A DNA stretch of 64,000 nt. Source: Streptomyces sp. ERV7. Its GTDB lineage: Bacteria; Actinomycetota; Actinomycetes; Streptomycetales; Streptomycetaceae. This document shows, one piece after another, positions 43,694-52,396 of the stretch (positions within the stretch are counted from its first letter, which is position 1; the number at the start of each line of letters is the position of its first letter). The notes under the pieces were generated by a model. The model saw nothing but the letters and a program-made list of their open reading frames with translations, searched no databases and was not told the DNA's origin. A program made the position numbers and the translations under genes. The stretch lies in NCBI RefSeq assembly GCF_001653515.1, contig NZ_LYOY01000001.1, positions 1,116,001 through 1,180,000 of the forward strand. Reading direction: 5' to 3'.

Positions 43694-44877
43694 ATACATG
43701 GGGCTTCGGCCGCGGCGGGGGTGGCTTCAGGCGCGGCGAGGGCCCATCGGTTGAGCTGCTCGGGCACCTTGAAGGCGCCGGGCTGCCGGAGGGTGGCGTT
43801 CACCAAGGGGTACTGGTCGACGGCAGTGAGGCACCGGTTGTGCCACCACCGCTCCCGTTCGATCCCCGCGGGAATCGCGCGGAGATCGCGGAGCCAGCTC
43901 ATGAGCACGGCGATGTTGTGGGCGGTGGCCTGCGCGGGCAGGGGCGCGTGGTTGCTGGTGAAAATGTCCAGGGCCCTCCCTTCGCAGGCGTAGCACTCGC
44001 AGATGGGTGCGGGGCCTCCACCGTACTTGTCCGCCAGGTTGTCCCCCAGGTAGAAGTCCATCAACTCGGGGTGAAGCACGTGCGGCGCCGTGGGCCCGCC
44101 GCCCCCTTTCCTGCTGGTCTGCGCCTTCTCCCCGGGAGCGACGATGTGCCGCAGGCCGCTGCTCCCGCCGAAAGCGGTGAAGAGCGCACCGGCTGCCAGA
44201 GCGCCGAAGGCGGCGAGATCGGCGCGAACCAGCGCGGCGTCCGACACTTCGGTGATCAGCAGGCGCAGGTGGGTGACTGCCTTCGCGTATCGCGAAAGCG
44301 GGTCCATCTGCCCGCCCAGCATGATCGCTTTGGGGCCCGGGACCAGCTGAAGGAAGCTGATCAACTGTTTTGTCGACTCCTCGTTCCGGAGCCATGCCAC
44401 GTCGATCGGCACCGAGAAGATCACGGACGGGTCGCCGAGCTCGACCATGCGGCGGGCTGCGGCCCGGAGCGCGTCGGAGTCTTCGGCCTGGATATAGCCG
44501 GTCGGGGAGATCGGCACGGTGACGCCAGCCGCCCGCTGCCGGGAGAGGGAGACCTCCAGCGGGTCGTTCATGAAGAACCCGTCCGGTTCGTTCTCGGGGA
44601 ACGGGGCCTCCTCAGTGGCGGGAGTCGATTCGTAGCAGGCCGGATCGGCAAGCAGGACTCCGCTGTACCCCTCGTTCCGTCGCATCCGCTGCGCCGTCCG
44701 CGCGGCAGTGTCGCCACACAGGAGCAGGCCGCTGAGGCTGGGGGCGATCTGTTCCGACACCCTCTTGACAAGGGTGGGGCGGGTCTGGATCAGCATGCGG
44801 CCGCGCAGCAGGCCGATACCGTCCGGAGTCGAGTCGGAGGGGCGAGGACGGGGCGGGACGGCGGAAGGGTCGGTCAT
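43678..44877 (-). CDS. TGT-like TIM-barrel protein with CxCxxC...H zinc motif
   Basis: 399 residues, ATG 44877, with AAGGA 6 bases before it. The C-terminal signature CECYACEGRAL (about residue 292), then His-Asn in AHNIAVLMSWLRDLRA 22 residues after the last Cys, mirrors the zinc site of tRNA-guanine transglycosylases (CxCxxC-x21-25-H, HN). The front part looks like a TIM barrel (GVLLADPACY, GVTVPISPTGYIQAE, KAIMLGGQMDPLSRY). The usual catalytic segment is not obvious, so base exchange is unproven. It lies 10 bases after an ImmA/IrrE-type gene. Confidence 0.5.
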   Translation of the reverse strand: MTDPSAVPPRPRPSDSTPDGIGLLRGRMLIQTRPTLVKRVSEQIAPSLSGLLLCGDTAARTAQRMRRNEGYSGVLLADPACYESTPATEEAPFPENEPDGFFMNDPLEVSLSRQRAAGVTVPISPTGYIQAEDSDALRAAARRMVELGDPSVIFSVPIDVAWLRNEESTKQLISFLQLVPGPKAIMLGGQMDPLSRYAKAVTHLRLLITEVSDAALVRADLAAFGALAAGALFTAFGGSSGLRHIVAPGEKAQTSRKGGGGPTAPHVLHPELMDFYLGDNLADKYGGGPAPICECYACEGRALDIFTSNHAPLPAQATAHNIAVLMSWLRDLRAIPAGIERERWWHNRCLTAVDQYPLVNATLRQPGAFKVPEQLNRWALAAPEATPAAAEAPCIQRTR

Positions 44878-44887
44878 GGACGGTCCT

Positions 44888-45985
44888 TCAATGCGACGAC
44901 AACGGTGACGTGCGGTGACCTTCGACGTACAAGTGCTGGAAGTCCTCTGGCAGCAACCGGGCGCAGCCGGCTGCCGATTCGAGGGTAAGCCCGCGCTCGT
45001 CGAGCAATGTTCGTACGAGTGCGGGGACGGTCCGGGGTTGCTCGCGGGGGATCTCGACGGGTTCGGCCGTGCGGTAGCCGAGCGCGGACATCTCGATGAC
45101 GAGGGTGCGGTGCTGCCATTCGGTCAGCGCGTTCAGGTCAAGGGCGCGGCGCAACAATGCGCTCATGGACACTCGCCAGGTCCGCTTGAGCTCCATGAGC
45201 CGTTGCAGATCGACACCGCCCTTGAAGGCGTTCCGGATATCCGCGGCCGGCATGAGCAGCTCCGCCGCGAAGGCGTCGGCCTGCTTCTCCTGCCGGGATC
45301 CGGTACCGGGTTCCACGTGCATGACCAGGTGGCCGAGTTCATGGGCGACGCTGAACCGGCAACGGTCACCGGGCGCCTGACCGTTGACCAGAAGCAGCGG
45401 CGAACCGCTCCCGTCCCACTGGCTGACGGCGTCCAGCAGATCGCTGCCGAGATCGCGTACGACCACCAGGGCGCCGGCGTTCTCGACCGCCTTGATCACA
45501 TCCGGGAGCGGTCCGGGCGGCAACCGCCACGCTTTGCGTACTTGCCGTGCAGCATCCTTCGGGGTCGTGAGCAGATCCAGTGGAACGCGCAGGAAATCAG
45601 AGGCTTGATCAGAAGCCCCTGCCGCCGACGTGATCCCCTCCAACTGCATGCGAGTCAGGGCCAGTTGAGCGTGCACCTGGCGCAGCACGGAGGCGGACAG
45701 GGCGGCCTTCTTGCGGTGATGGATCAGCCCGACACCAACCCCTCCCACCTGCGGATCGACGCACAGCAGGTCTTGCGGGTAGCCCAGCGCGGCCGCATAC
45801 CACTCCAGTCGGTCGTCGCAGACGGCGAGTCGTCCGGACTCCGCTCGGCTCACGTATCCCTGCGACACCGCCGTCGCCCCCATGGGAGATGCCTTGGTCA
45901 TGGCGACAGAGACGTCCACCTGCGTGAGTCCGCGGGACTCACGCAGCAGAACGAGCATTCCGGGATGGGCTTGCCTGCCGGCCAT
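44888..45985 (-). CDS. XRE-type HTH protein with ImmA/IrrE metallopeptidase domain
   Basis: 365 residues from ATG 45985, with AAGGAGG 7-8 bases upstream. Residues about 8-70 are a Cro/C1-like helix-turn-helix (MLVLLRESRGLTQVDVSVAM, SRAESGR). The HELGH zinc protease motif is at about 215 (SVAHELGHLVMH), followed by EKQADAFAAELLMP. Such proteins cleave repressors to switch mobile elements on. In this element it may control excision or the neighbouring TGT-like gene. Confidence 0.85.
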   Translation of the reverse strand: MAGRQAHPGMLVLLRESRGLTQVDVSVAMTKASPMGATAVSQGYVSRAESGRLAVCDDRLEWYAAALGYPQDLLCVDPQVGGVGVGLIHHRKKAALSASVLRQVHAQLALTRMQLEGITSAAGASDQASDFLRVPLDLLTTPKDAARQVRKAWRLPPGPLPDVIKAVENAGALVVVRDLGSDLLDAVSQWDGSGSPLLLVNGQAPGDRCRFSVAHELGHLVMHVEPGTGSRQEKQADAFAAELLMPAADIRNAFKGGVDLQRLMELKRTWRVSMSALLRRALDLNALTEWQHRTLVIEMSALGYRTAEPVEIPREQPRTVPALVRTLLDERGLTLESAAGCARLLPEDFQHLYVEGHRTSPLSSH

Positions 45986-46106
45986 TCCTTCACCTCCTTC
46001 GACCTCAATCCAATCCTCAGAATAGCACCTCGGATTATTCCACACTCGATGCCGCCAATGATTGCCCTGTGTGAGGACCGTCTGCGCAGGTCGGGGCCAT
46101 GGCAGA

Positions 46107-46568
46107 TCAGTCCTCCGGGTTCGCCGACAGGGACCTGCGACCGGGCCCGCGCCGCCGCGGCATGGACACCACCGTGGCGTCGGCCACGTCCTCCTGGTCG
46201 CGGCGCAGGTTCTCCACCTCGACCGCGAGCTCCACCGCAGTCCGGCGCAGGAAAGCGGTCAACTCCCTTTCCGCTACGAGCTGTTGCTTTGTCTCCTTCA
46301 ATTCATCGACGACGGCCGCGTACCGCTCCGCGAGTTCTTGGGCGGCAGTCGGCACGCGGTCCTGCGCCTGGGCGCGAAGCCGGAACTCATCGACCAGGTC
46401 CTGGTGGTGGGGATAGACCACGTCCCGGCGCAACCCCGACTCGACGATGAGCTCGGTGGCGGTCAGCTTGCCCGAGGCCGAGCGCAGGGGAGTGCCGGCC
46501 AGCAGCCGCTCGGCCGCCGCTTTGATCGCGGTGGCGTCTCTGTCCCGGTCACGAGGTCTGCGCCCCAT
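46107..46568 (-). CDS. TnpC-like small coiled-coil protein (DUF6262-type)
   Basis: 153 residues from ATG 46568; AAAGGAG sits 7 bases before it. A basic N-terminus (MGRRPRDRDRDATAI) with a short helix-turn-helix-like part (KLTATELIVESGLRRDVVYP) is followed by a long coiled coil (DELKETKQQLVAERELTAF, VELAVEVENLRRD). In Tn554 and relatives a small TnpC follows the recombinases and influences insertion orientation and frequency. It overlaps the stop of the preceding recombinase by 20 bases. Confidence 0.7.
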   Translation of the reverse strand: MGRRPRDRDRDATAIKAAAERLLAGTPLRSASGKLTATELIVESGLRRDVVYPHHQDLVDEFRLRAQAQDRVPTAAQELAERYAAVVDELKETKQQLVAERELTAFLRRTAVELAVEVENLRRDQEDVADATVVSMPRRRGPGRRSLSANPED

Positions 46569-48744
46569 CGAGCCGCTCCTTTCCCGCTTGCTTCTGTCGG
46601 CTGCTTCCGTGCCGCCCCAGCTCATGTGCGGCGATCACCGCGCGCGCCCGGGCGGCTTTCGCCGCCTCCCGTTCCCTCAGGGGCCTGGGCGACAGCGGAT
46701 CGGCTGCGGCGGCCTCGTGCCGGGTGAGTTCTCTCTTCTTGTCCTCGATGTCGCGGTCGGTGTAGGCGAGGTTGACGCATGCGGTGCGGCAGAGCGGCTC
46801 GTCCGGTCCGTGCACGTCCACCCCGGCTGCTTCGCGTTCCTCTCGGCAGCCCGCGGTCTCGTATCGCCATACGCAGGTCATGCCCCGTCCGTGGTGGATG
46901 TCGGGATGTTTGCTGGACAGCAGCCGTTGGGCGTTGTCGGCGTGGATGACGACGCGCCCGGTGAACACGGCCGCCGACTTCCGGACCCGGTGGCGGTACT
47001 CCTGTGCGGAGGGTCCGCTGACGTGTTCGCCGTCGTCGAGCGCTCGCAGGTCCTCGTCCACCTGCTCGCTGACCATCTCCAGTTCCTCGAGGGCGAGGTC
47101 CTCCATCCAGCTGGTGTCGGCGTCTCCGGCGTAGCCGAGGGTCACCTTGGCCCGGATGTGCCCGTACTGCGCTTGCGCCGCCGCGAGTCCGCCCGGGCGT
47201 CGCACCACGAAGTAGGCGAGCGTACGGCGGAAACGTGCCGCGTGAATGTCCTTCGTCGGGTCGGGCGGGATGGCCGGATCGTCCCGACCGGAGAACTGGG
47301 CGTTCACCCAGCCCATGAACTCCCGGATGTCGTCGTTCATCGTGCCCGACGGCTTCGACTGCTTCCGGCGTGAGCGGACCGTGGTGGTACGTTGCCGGCT
47401 CGGCGGGAACAGCAGCTCGGCATCGGAAAGCGACTCCAGTATCCGCACGACCGGAGCGACCGCGCCGACCACGGCCCACGCCCGTTCCTCCGTCTCCTCC
47501 GGGTCGGGATCAGGATCATGGTCGGAGCCTTTGCTGCGCCGCCCGACGAGTACAAGTCCGCCGTACTCGTCCTCGCGCAGGCATCCGCGGCGGAGCTGCA
47601 GAACTTCACCGCTGCGCATGCCGGAGAGGTAGCAGATGACGATGAAGCATGCGGCCGTCAGGTAGCGCACCAACTGGTTGACCTCGCGCACGCCGATCGG
47701 GCGGTCGCGCCACGGGGCGCCCTGGAAGCTGCCGGTGATCGGACCGAGGAAGTAGGCGTCGGATTCCAGTTCAAGGCCGTAGTCCTCGGCCATGGACAGC
47801 AGCAGGCCGTCGTACGGCTTCACATGGGGTCCGGTGGACGCCACCATACGGGCGATGTGCTGGTGATCCACTCCGAGCCGGCCGCCGTGCCGCTCGCGGC
47901 GTTTCGTGCCGGGCAGCCCGCGGCCCGCGCGGTGAAGTTCGGCCACGTAGACCGCCAGACGCCCCTTCAAGGAACCGGAGCTGAATCGGTCGCGTGCCGC
48001 CAGGGTCGCCGGGTGCCGCCCGTCCAAGAGCAGTCGTGCTTCCCGGGCCGCGTCGCGGATGTCGGGCCCGAAGTCCTCAACCATCCGAAGGGCCCACGCC
48101 AGCAAGGCATCCATGGTGACGGGATCGATGCGCGGCGTCTTGTTGTACCGGCTCTGAACGCGCTTGACGCCGACCAGGTCATCCGCCGAGGCGGCACCCC
48201 ATGGTCTGCGGTGCGGGAGACGGTGCTCGTCGGGCAGCGTGTCCCGGTAACCCCAGACGACCCGAACTGCGTGCAACAGGCGCCGCTTGTCCTCCGTGGA
48301 GTTGGTCAGGGCAAGGACGTGACTCTTGTACAGGCCCAGGTCCCGACTGCTGACATCGCACAAGCGCGTAAACCCGCGCGTATCCAGCCATGCAGCAAAG
48401 GGTGACATGGACATGATCCATTTGTGAATCGTCAGGACCTCGGGTTGCTCATCGATCAGTCCAGGCCGCAGTTGAGCGGGCCAGTTGGTGTTGAGCGCGA
48501 CCCATGCACACGTCGTGAAGCCTTCCCGCAAGGAGTCGGGCATCAGGCGCGGCCAGTTCTCACTGACCGGACACAACTGATCATCAAGCAGCCCGGGGCC
48601 CAGGTGCCAGACCGGGTCCCCGAACCGGGACAGTGTGGCCTTGTCCGTCGAGTCGCGGAGCGGTCGGTGAGCCAGGACCACGGTGTCCGGTCCCGGCAGC
48701 AGCGCTGCCCCGACCGAGGGGTCGGATGTCGGCACGGAGGTCAT
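46549..48744 (-). CDS. Tyrosine recombinase, TnpB-like
   Basis: 731 residues from ATG 48744 (ATGA overlap with the preceding gene). Catalytic motifs are SGMRSGEVLQL (Arg, about 376), HAARFRRTLAYF (HxxR, about 500) and QYGHIRAKVTLGYAG (His and Tyr, about 531-540). The C-terminal part has cysteines (CVWRYETAGC, CRTACVNLAY) as in TnpB of Tn554. The N-terminal half is a DNA-binding region of unusual length. Confidence 0.82.
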   Translation of the reverse strand: MTSVPTSDPSVGAALLPGPDTVVLAHRPLRDSTDKATLSRFGDPVWHLGPGLLDDQLCPVSENWPRLMPDSLREGFTTCAWVALNTNWPAQLRPGLIDEQPEVLTIHKWIMSMSPFAAWLDTRGFTRLCDVSSRDLGLYKSHVLALTNSTEDKRRLLHAVRVVWGYRDTLPDEHRLPHRRPWGAASADDLVGVKRVQSRYNKTPRIDPVTMDALLAWALRMVEDFGPDIRDAAREARLLLDGRHPATLAARDRFSSGSLKGRLAVYVAELHRAGRGLPGTKRRERHGGRLGVDHQHIARMVASTGPHVKPYDGLLLSMAEDYGLELESDAYFLGPITGSFQGAPWRDRPIGVREVNQLVRYLTAACFIVICYLSGMRSGEVLQLRRGCLREDEYGGLVLVGRRSKGSDHDPDPDPEETEERAWAVVGAVAPVVRILESLSDAELLFPPSRQRTTTVRSRRKQSKPSGTMNDDIREFMGWVNAQFSGRDDPAIPPDPTKDIHAARFRRTLAYFVVRRPGGLAAAQAQYGHIRAKVTLGYAGDADTSWMEDLALEELEMVSEQVDEDLRALDDGEHVSGPSAQEYRHRVRKSAAVFTGRVVIHADNAQRLLSSKHPDIHHGRGMTCVWRYETAGCREEREAAGVDVHGPDEPLCRTACVNLAYTDRDIEDKKRELTRHEAAAADPLSPRPLREREAAKAARARAVIAAHELGRHGSSRQKQAGKERLDGAQTS

Positions 48745-50711
48745 CGCAGATCCATCCTTCCGTTGATGAGGTCGTCCACGAGCGCCCGCTCGGCGGCCGT
48801 GACGCGGTCGCGGGCGGCGGAGCGCTCGGCCGGGGTGTAATCCCTCAGCAGGTTGGACAGGCGAGCGAACGTCTCGGCGTGGAGGTGGGCCCACAGGCGC
48901 GGATCGAGGTCGCGCTTCAGATGCTTGAGTCGACCGTGTGCCTCGACTTGGACCGGCAGCTGGTGGGGCAGTGCACGCGCGTTCTCGCACCGCAGACAGT
49001 CGTCGAGAAAAGAGGCGCCGCACGGCTTCCCGGGCCCCGTGAACGGGCTGTCCTCCGGGGCCGTGCAGCCCACCAGCACGGTGTCCTGCTCACCGGAGAT
49101 CAGTCGGGCTAGAGTCTTCGTGTCTACGCCAATATCGGCCGCGGCCTGCTCCGGGGCCTCGGCGGCGCGTGCGAGGAAGTCGTCGGTCAGCACCGGAACC
49201 TCCTGCACCGCCCGCGCCTTGGTGACCTCCTCCTCCAGAGCTTCGCGCATGACCGTGCGCCCGCGCTCGGTCGCCGGCCGGCTCGTCCGTAGATAGTTCT
49301 GGTAGGTCTCCCTGGTGTGCGCCACGGGCCTTCCCCCGCGTTCCAGCGCCGCCCGCCGAAGCCGGTGCACATTGACCGACAGCCCCTTGTCCTCCGCCTC
49401 TTCGGCCTTCTCCTTCCCCCTGTCCTGCTCGGTCGTCGCACCATCGTCATCGTCAGGGAGTTCACCAGGTGAACCACCCCCGCGCTCCGGGCGGTCGGCT
49501 CTCACCTCAGGACGGAAGTCGTGCCCCGCCGCCCAGGCCACGATCCCGCTCCGATGGGTGCCGTTCCCCCACGCGAGACCTCCCCGAGCGCGGACTTTCG
49601 GATAGCAGAAGGCGTGTGTTTCTCCGCCGTGGCGTCTCGCCAACTCCGTCAGGTCCAGCAGCAGTTGGTAGACGCGGAAGGCGGAACGGAACAGATGCTT
49701 GTCGTCATCCTCCGTCTGCAGGACGCCGACAAGCGATGCGGGCACGTCCTCCAATGATGTCACCATGAACTCCAACGACGGCCCGCGCCGTGGCTTCACC
49801 TCGTCCACGAGAGCCAGTGCGGGCCCTCCGAGGTCACCGTCCGGCCGGAAGTGCGCCGCCGGCCATTCCCCGATGGTGCCGAAGTTCTCGCTGGTGAGAT
49901 CGATGAACATCAAGCAGAACGCCACCGTCTCCGTGCGCGTCAGCGTCAGCCGGGACACAAGTTCGTGGGTCCCGCCCAGTGCCTGCACCCAGGAAGGGAT
50001 GCCACCCTGCGGCTTCGACGGCGTCACGCGCCGCAGCACGTCTCCAGTCCGGTCGAGGGTGTCCAGCACGCGGCCGAGCTTTTCGGCATGGTTGAAGCGG
50101 CCGGGTGGGCCGAGGTCGCCGCGGCGGTACGCGGCCAGGACCTCACGCCCAGCCTGGATCCGGTCACGGGCGACGCGGATGTCGTGACGGACCGCGGTCA
50201 TGAGCTCCTGATGTTCGTCGTGGCTGTACGGCTGCACCTTCGACTCGTACGCGGGCAACCGCCCGTGCAGGATGGCGTTCCGCGCCTCGGTCGACAGCTC
50301 CTTGTCTGCACGGAAGGTCGCCCGCAGCCGCTCTACGTGGGACTTCCTGGAGCCCAGCGAAACTGCGAGCAAGCTCTCCTTGATGTGGACGGCCGTAATG
50401 TGCGCGGGCTCGTGCACAACCGGGTCCACCTTCGCGAGATATCCCGCCAGGAGCTGCACACCGGACCAGAGCCCCTCGGCAGCGCTGGCCCGCTTGACTC
50501 CGGAAGTCGGTCCAGTAGCCCGCGCGAAGGACCGGGCCAACCACCGCTGAATGCCGGTACTGACCTGCAGTTTCGTGAAGTCGTAGACCTTGCTGCGCCG
50601 CCCCTTCTCCTCGACGAAGAAGACGCTGCACTCGTCCTCGGTAATGATGAGCCGCTCCGGCGACTGCCAGTTCCCGGGAGGCACGCTCGCCTTACGACCT
50701 CTGCGGCTCAC
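48741..50711 (-). CDS. Tyrosine-recombinase-like protein with interrupted catalytic domain
   Basis: 656 residues from GTG 50711 (GTGA overlap with the first recombinase). The catalytic region is divergent: VHRLRRAALE (HxxR, about 450) and VAHTRETYQNYL (His and Tyr, about 466-470), preceded by an acidic low-complexity insert (DDDDGATTEQDRGKEKAEEA). A zinc-like cysteine set (CTAPED, CGASFLDDCLRC) lies near residues 555-590. Activity may depend on its two neighbours. Confidence 0.7.
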   Translation of the reverse strand: MSRRGRKASVPPGNWQSPERLIITEDECSVFFVEEKGRRSKVYDFTKLQVSTGIQRWLARSFARATGPTSGVKRASAAEGLWSGVQLLAGYLAKVDPVVHEPAHITAVHIKESLLAVSLGSRKSHVERLRATFRADKELSTEARNAILHGRLPAYESKVQPYSHDEHQELMTAVRHDIRVARDRIQAGREVLAAYRRGDLGPPGRFNHAEKLGRVLDTLDRTGDVLRRVTPSKPQGGIPSWVQALGGTHELVSRLTLTRTETVAFCLMFIDLTSENFGTIGEWPAAHFRPDGDLGGPALALVDEVKPRRGPSLEFMVTSLEDVPASLVGVLQTEDDDKHLFRSAFRVYQLLLDLTELARRHGGETHAFCYPKVRARGGLAWGNGTHRSGIVAWAAGHDFRPEVRADRPERGGGSPGELPDDDDGATTEQDRGKEKAEEAEDKGLSVNVHRLRRAALERGGRPVAHTRETYQNYLRTSRPATERGRTVMREALEEEVTKARAVQEVPVLTDDFLARAAEAPEQAAADIGVDTKTLARLISGEQDTVLVGCTAPEDSPFTGPGKPCGASFLDDCLRCENARALPHQLPVQVEAHGRLKHLKRDLDPRLWAHLHAETFARLSNLLRDYTPAERSAARDRVTAAERALVDDLINGRMDLR

Positions 50712-52330
50712 GCGTCGCCCTCCGGGTCGTCGAGAAGCTCCACATCCTCGGGAACCGGAGACAGGACCAGCTCACTGTCCGCAGCGACCTTCCCCAGCAG
50801 GATGTCAACGGCCTCCCGCTGATCACCATCGACCAGCGCCATCAGGTAGTCGACTTCCAGCGCCGTGAAGGGAGCCAGGTACCAGTCCCTGGTGGTCTGC
50901 GGGTTGCGATGCCCGAGCATCGTCGCCAACTGGTACCAGACATCGCCGAACTGCTCACGGAACGCATGCTTCTCGGCCTCGGTGAACCCTTGGAGGCGCT
51001 GCTCCCACACGGCGCTCAGGATCGAGTACCAGACCAGCGCGTAGGAGTGCCGCAACATGTGCGGCCGAGCCCACAGCGGGCACTGGGCTGCCCGCCTCTC
51101 CCGCTCCTCCGCCTCCAGGTCGTCGAACCCGGGCCACCGCGAGCGCGCCCACGCCTGGGCGACCCGGGAGTTGGCGGTGGTAAACGTGTTCTCCCAGCTG
51201 TGGGCCCGATGCGGCATGCCGTCGACGCTCAGCCAGACGGCGAGCGGCTCCAGCCCGCCCGCCGTCTCCCGGAACAAACGGATCCGCTCCTGCGGCCCCA
51301 GAACATCAAGGGACAGCGTCGCGGAACTCCCGAGCGGGGCCTGCACTTTGAGTGTCTTCGACCGCGGGTTGTGCCCGGTCACGATCACCAGGCCGGGCAC
51401 CCGCTCGTACCGGCCGGCCCGCTGCGCCCGCCCGATCGCCTCCGCCCGCGAACCCTCCATCGGGTCCATGTAGCCTGCCACGGCTTTCACAACCGCCCGC
51501 GGAATCCGGAAGTTACGTCCGTAGCGCCGCCCCTTGGCGCAGGACTGCGCCAGCCACACCTTCGGGTACCTGCTCGTCACGGGTGTCGGCGGCAGCTCGA
51601 CATCCAGGACGCTCGCCCACTCCTCCAGCCGAAGCCCCGTACCCCACAGCCCCTCGACGAACGCCGTGTTCCGGTCCTCGTTGAAGCCGTGCCAGCTCCC
51701 CGGACGCAGGCCGTCGAACCCGTAGCCCCTCAGCCCCACGTCCTTCCACTGCTCGAAAGCCTTGCGCAGCAGCCACTTCACCTGACGGCGAGGCGCTCCA
51801 GCCGGACGAGACGGGTCCCGGCGCGCCGTCCCGTGCCCGCCGTTGCCACCGGACTGCGCGGACTGGGACGGGATCGGGTTGAAGACCTCGTACTCGCCAG
51901 AGGCCCACGCGTAGAACCTCTTGAGCCCCGCCCTGTCGGTGTCGAAGGACGTCCCCTCCACCCGCCAGTAATTACGGGCATCAGTCATCCGCCAGTGCTT
52001 GAAGTCCGTGTAGTCGCGCTTGCTCGCCTCGTACCAGAGCCGTCCCCGCTGCTCCAGGAAGTTCAGCCAGACGACGAGCGCGTACGCATACCGGCGCCAC
52101 GTGGTCCGCTGCTTGGATACGATCTCGTCAGCACGGAAGAAGAGGTTGATCCACGGATCCGTGCCGTGTCGCCTTGACCAGATGATGGGTGTGCCGTCCC
52201 GCGCGCCGTTCTCGCGTGCTCTTTCGTGTACGTCGCCCAGCTGTCCCAGATCCACACCGCCCGCAGGGACAGGGAAGTCCCGGCTCAGGTCGTAGAACTC
52301 GACAGCCCAGGAACCCTCGGGCTCCTCCAT
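50708..52330 (-). CDS. Tyrosine recombinase, first of the element's three (TnpA-like)
   Basis: 540 residues from ATG 52330; GGAGG lies 7 bases before it. Catalytic motifs are GTGLRLEEWASV (Arg, about 234), RPHMLRHSYALVW (HxxR, about 428), LGHRNPQTTRDWYL (His and Tyr, about 472-481). An N-terminal core-binding domain is present (SKQRTTWRRYAYALVVWLNF). It begins 61 bases inside the right end and runs in the same direction as the split host dnaE2, so transcription from the host promoter can enter it. It overlaps the next gene by 4 bases. Confidence 0.9.
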   Translation of the reverse strand: MEEPEGSWAVEFYDLSRDFPVPAGGVDLGQLGDVHERARENGARDGTPIIWSRRHGTDPWINLFFRADEIVSKQRTTWRRYAYALVVWLNFLEQRGRLWYEASKRDYTDFKHWRMTDARNYWRVEGTSFDTDRAGLKRFYAWASGEYEVFNPIPSQSAQSGGNGGHGTARRDPSRPAGAPRRQVKWLLRKAFEQWKDVGLRGYGFDGLRPGSWHGFNEDRNTAFVEGLWGTGLRLEEWASVLDVELPPTPVTSRYPKVWLAQSCAKGRRYGRNFRIPRAVVKAVAGYMDPMEGSRAEAIGRAQRAGRYERVPGLVIVTGHNPRSKTLKVQAPLGSSATLSLDVLGPQERIRLFRETAGGLEPLAVWLSVDGMPHRAHSWENTFTTANSRVAQAWARSRWPGFDDLEAEERERRAAQCPLWARPHMLRHSYALVWYSILSAVWEQRLQGFTEAEKHAFREQFGDVWYQLATMLGHRNPQTTRDWYLAPFTALEVDYLMALVDGDQREAVDILLGKVAADSELVLSPVPEDVELLDDPEGDA

Positions 52331-52359
52331 GCATATGCCTCCGCGCCGATGTCCGAGCC

Positions 52360-52376
52360 GAAAACCGACAGTGACT
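52360..52376 (-). repeat. Terminal motif inside the right end
   Basis: Read inward from the right core, AGTCACTGTCGGTTTTC lies 14 bases inside. It is an imperfect inverted copy of 29093-29110. Nearby GACAGT occurs twice (52367-52372 and 52379-52384). Confidence 0.6.
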
Positions 52377-52390
52377 CAGACAGTAGAGAA

Positions 52391-52396
52391 GGCCCG
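52391..52396. other. attR core of the element
   Basis: GGCCCG, followed on the right by host dnaE2 sequence (GCGACTCGATC) and on the left by element sequence (GTAGAGAA). Confidence 0.8.

Larger units (their letters stand above)
29076..52396. mobile_element. 23.3-kb Tn554-like element inserted in host dnaE2
   Basis: Both borders are defined by the break in dnaE2. The shared 6-bp core is GGCCCG, at 29076-29081 and 52391-52396. Minus-strand cargo includes a kinase-AIPR pair, a HamA-HamB-like pair and an ImmA-TGT-like pair; plus-strand cargo includes a complete dnaE2-imuB operon, a winged-helix protein and a small protein. Mobility genes (46107-52330) are three tyrosine-recombinase-type proteins and a TnpC-like coiled-coil protein. 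Related motifs lie just inside both ends. Site specificity, a 6-bp core, multiple tyrosine recombinases and TnpC all resemble Tn554. No conjugation, replication or phage structural genes are present. Confidence 0.9.

Noticed and set aside
43678..44877. DpdA-type DNA deazapurine insertase.
   Set aside because: No deazaguanine synthesis genes or Dpd partners nearby; only the zinc signature is similar.
46107..52330. RIT (recombinase in trio) element.
   Set aside because: Three recombinases fit, but RIT elements lack the TnpC-like gene and carry little cargo; Tn554-like fits better.
29076..52396. Integrated phage or conjugative element.
   Set aside because: No capsid, terminase, portal, replication or FtsK-like transfer gene is present; recombinases and cargo only.
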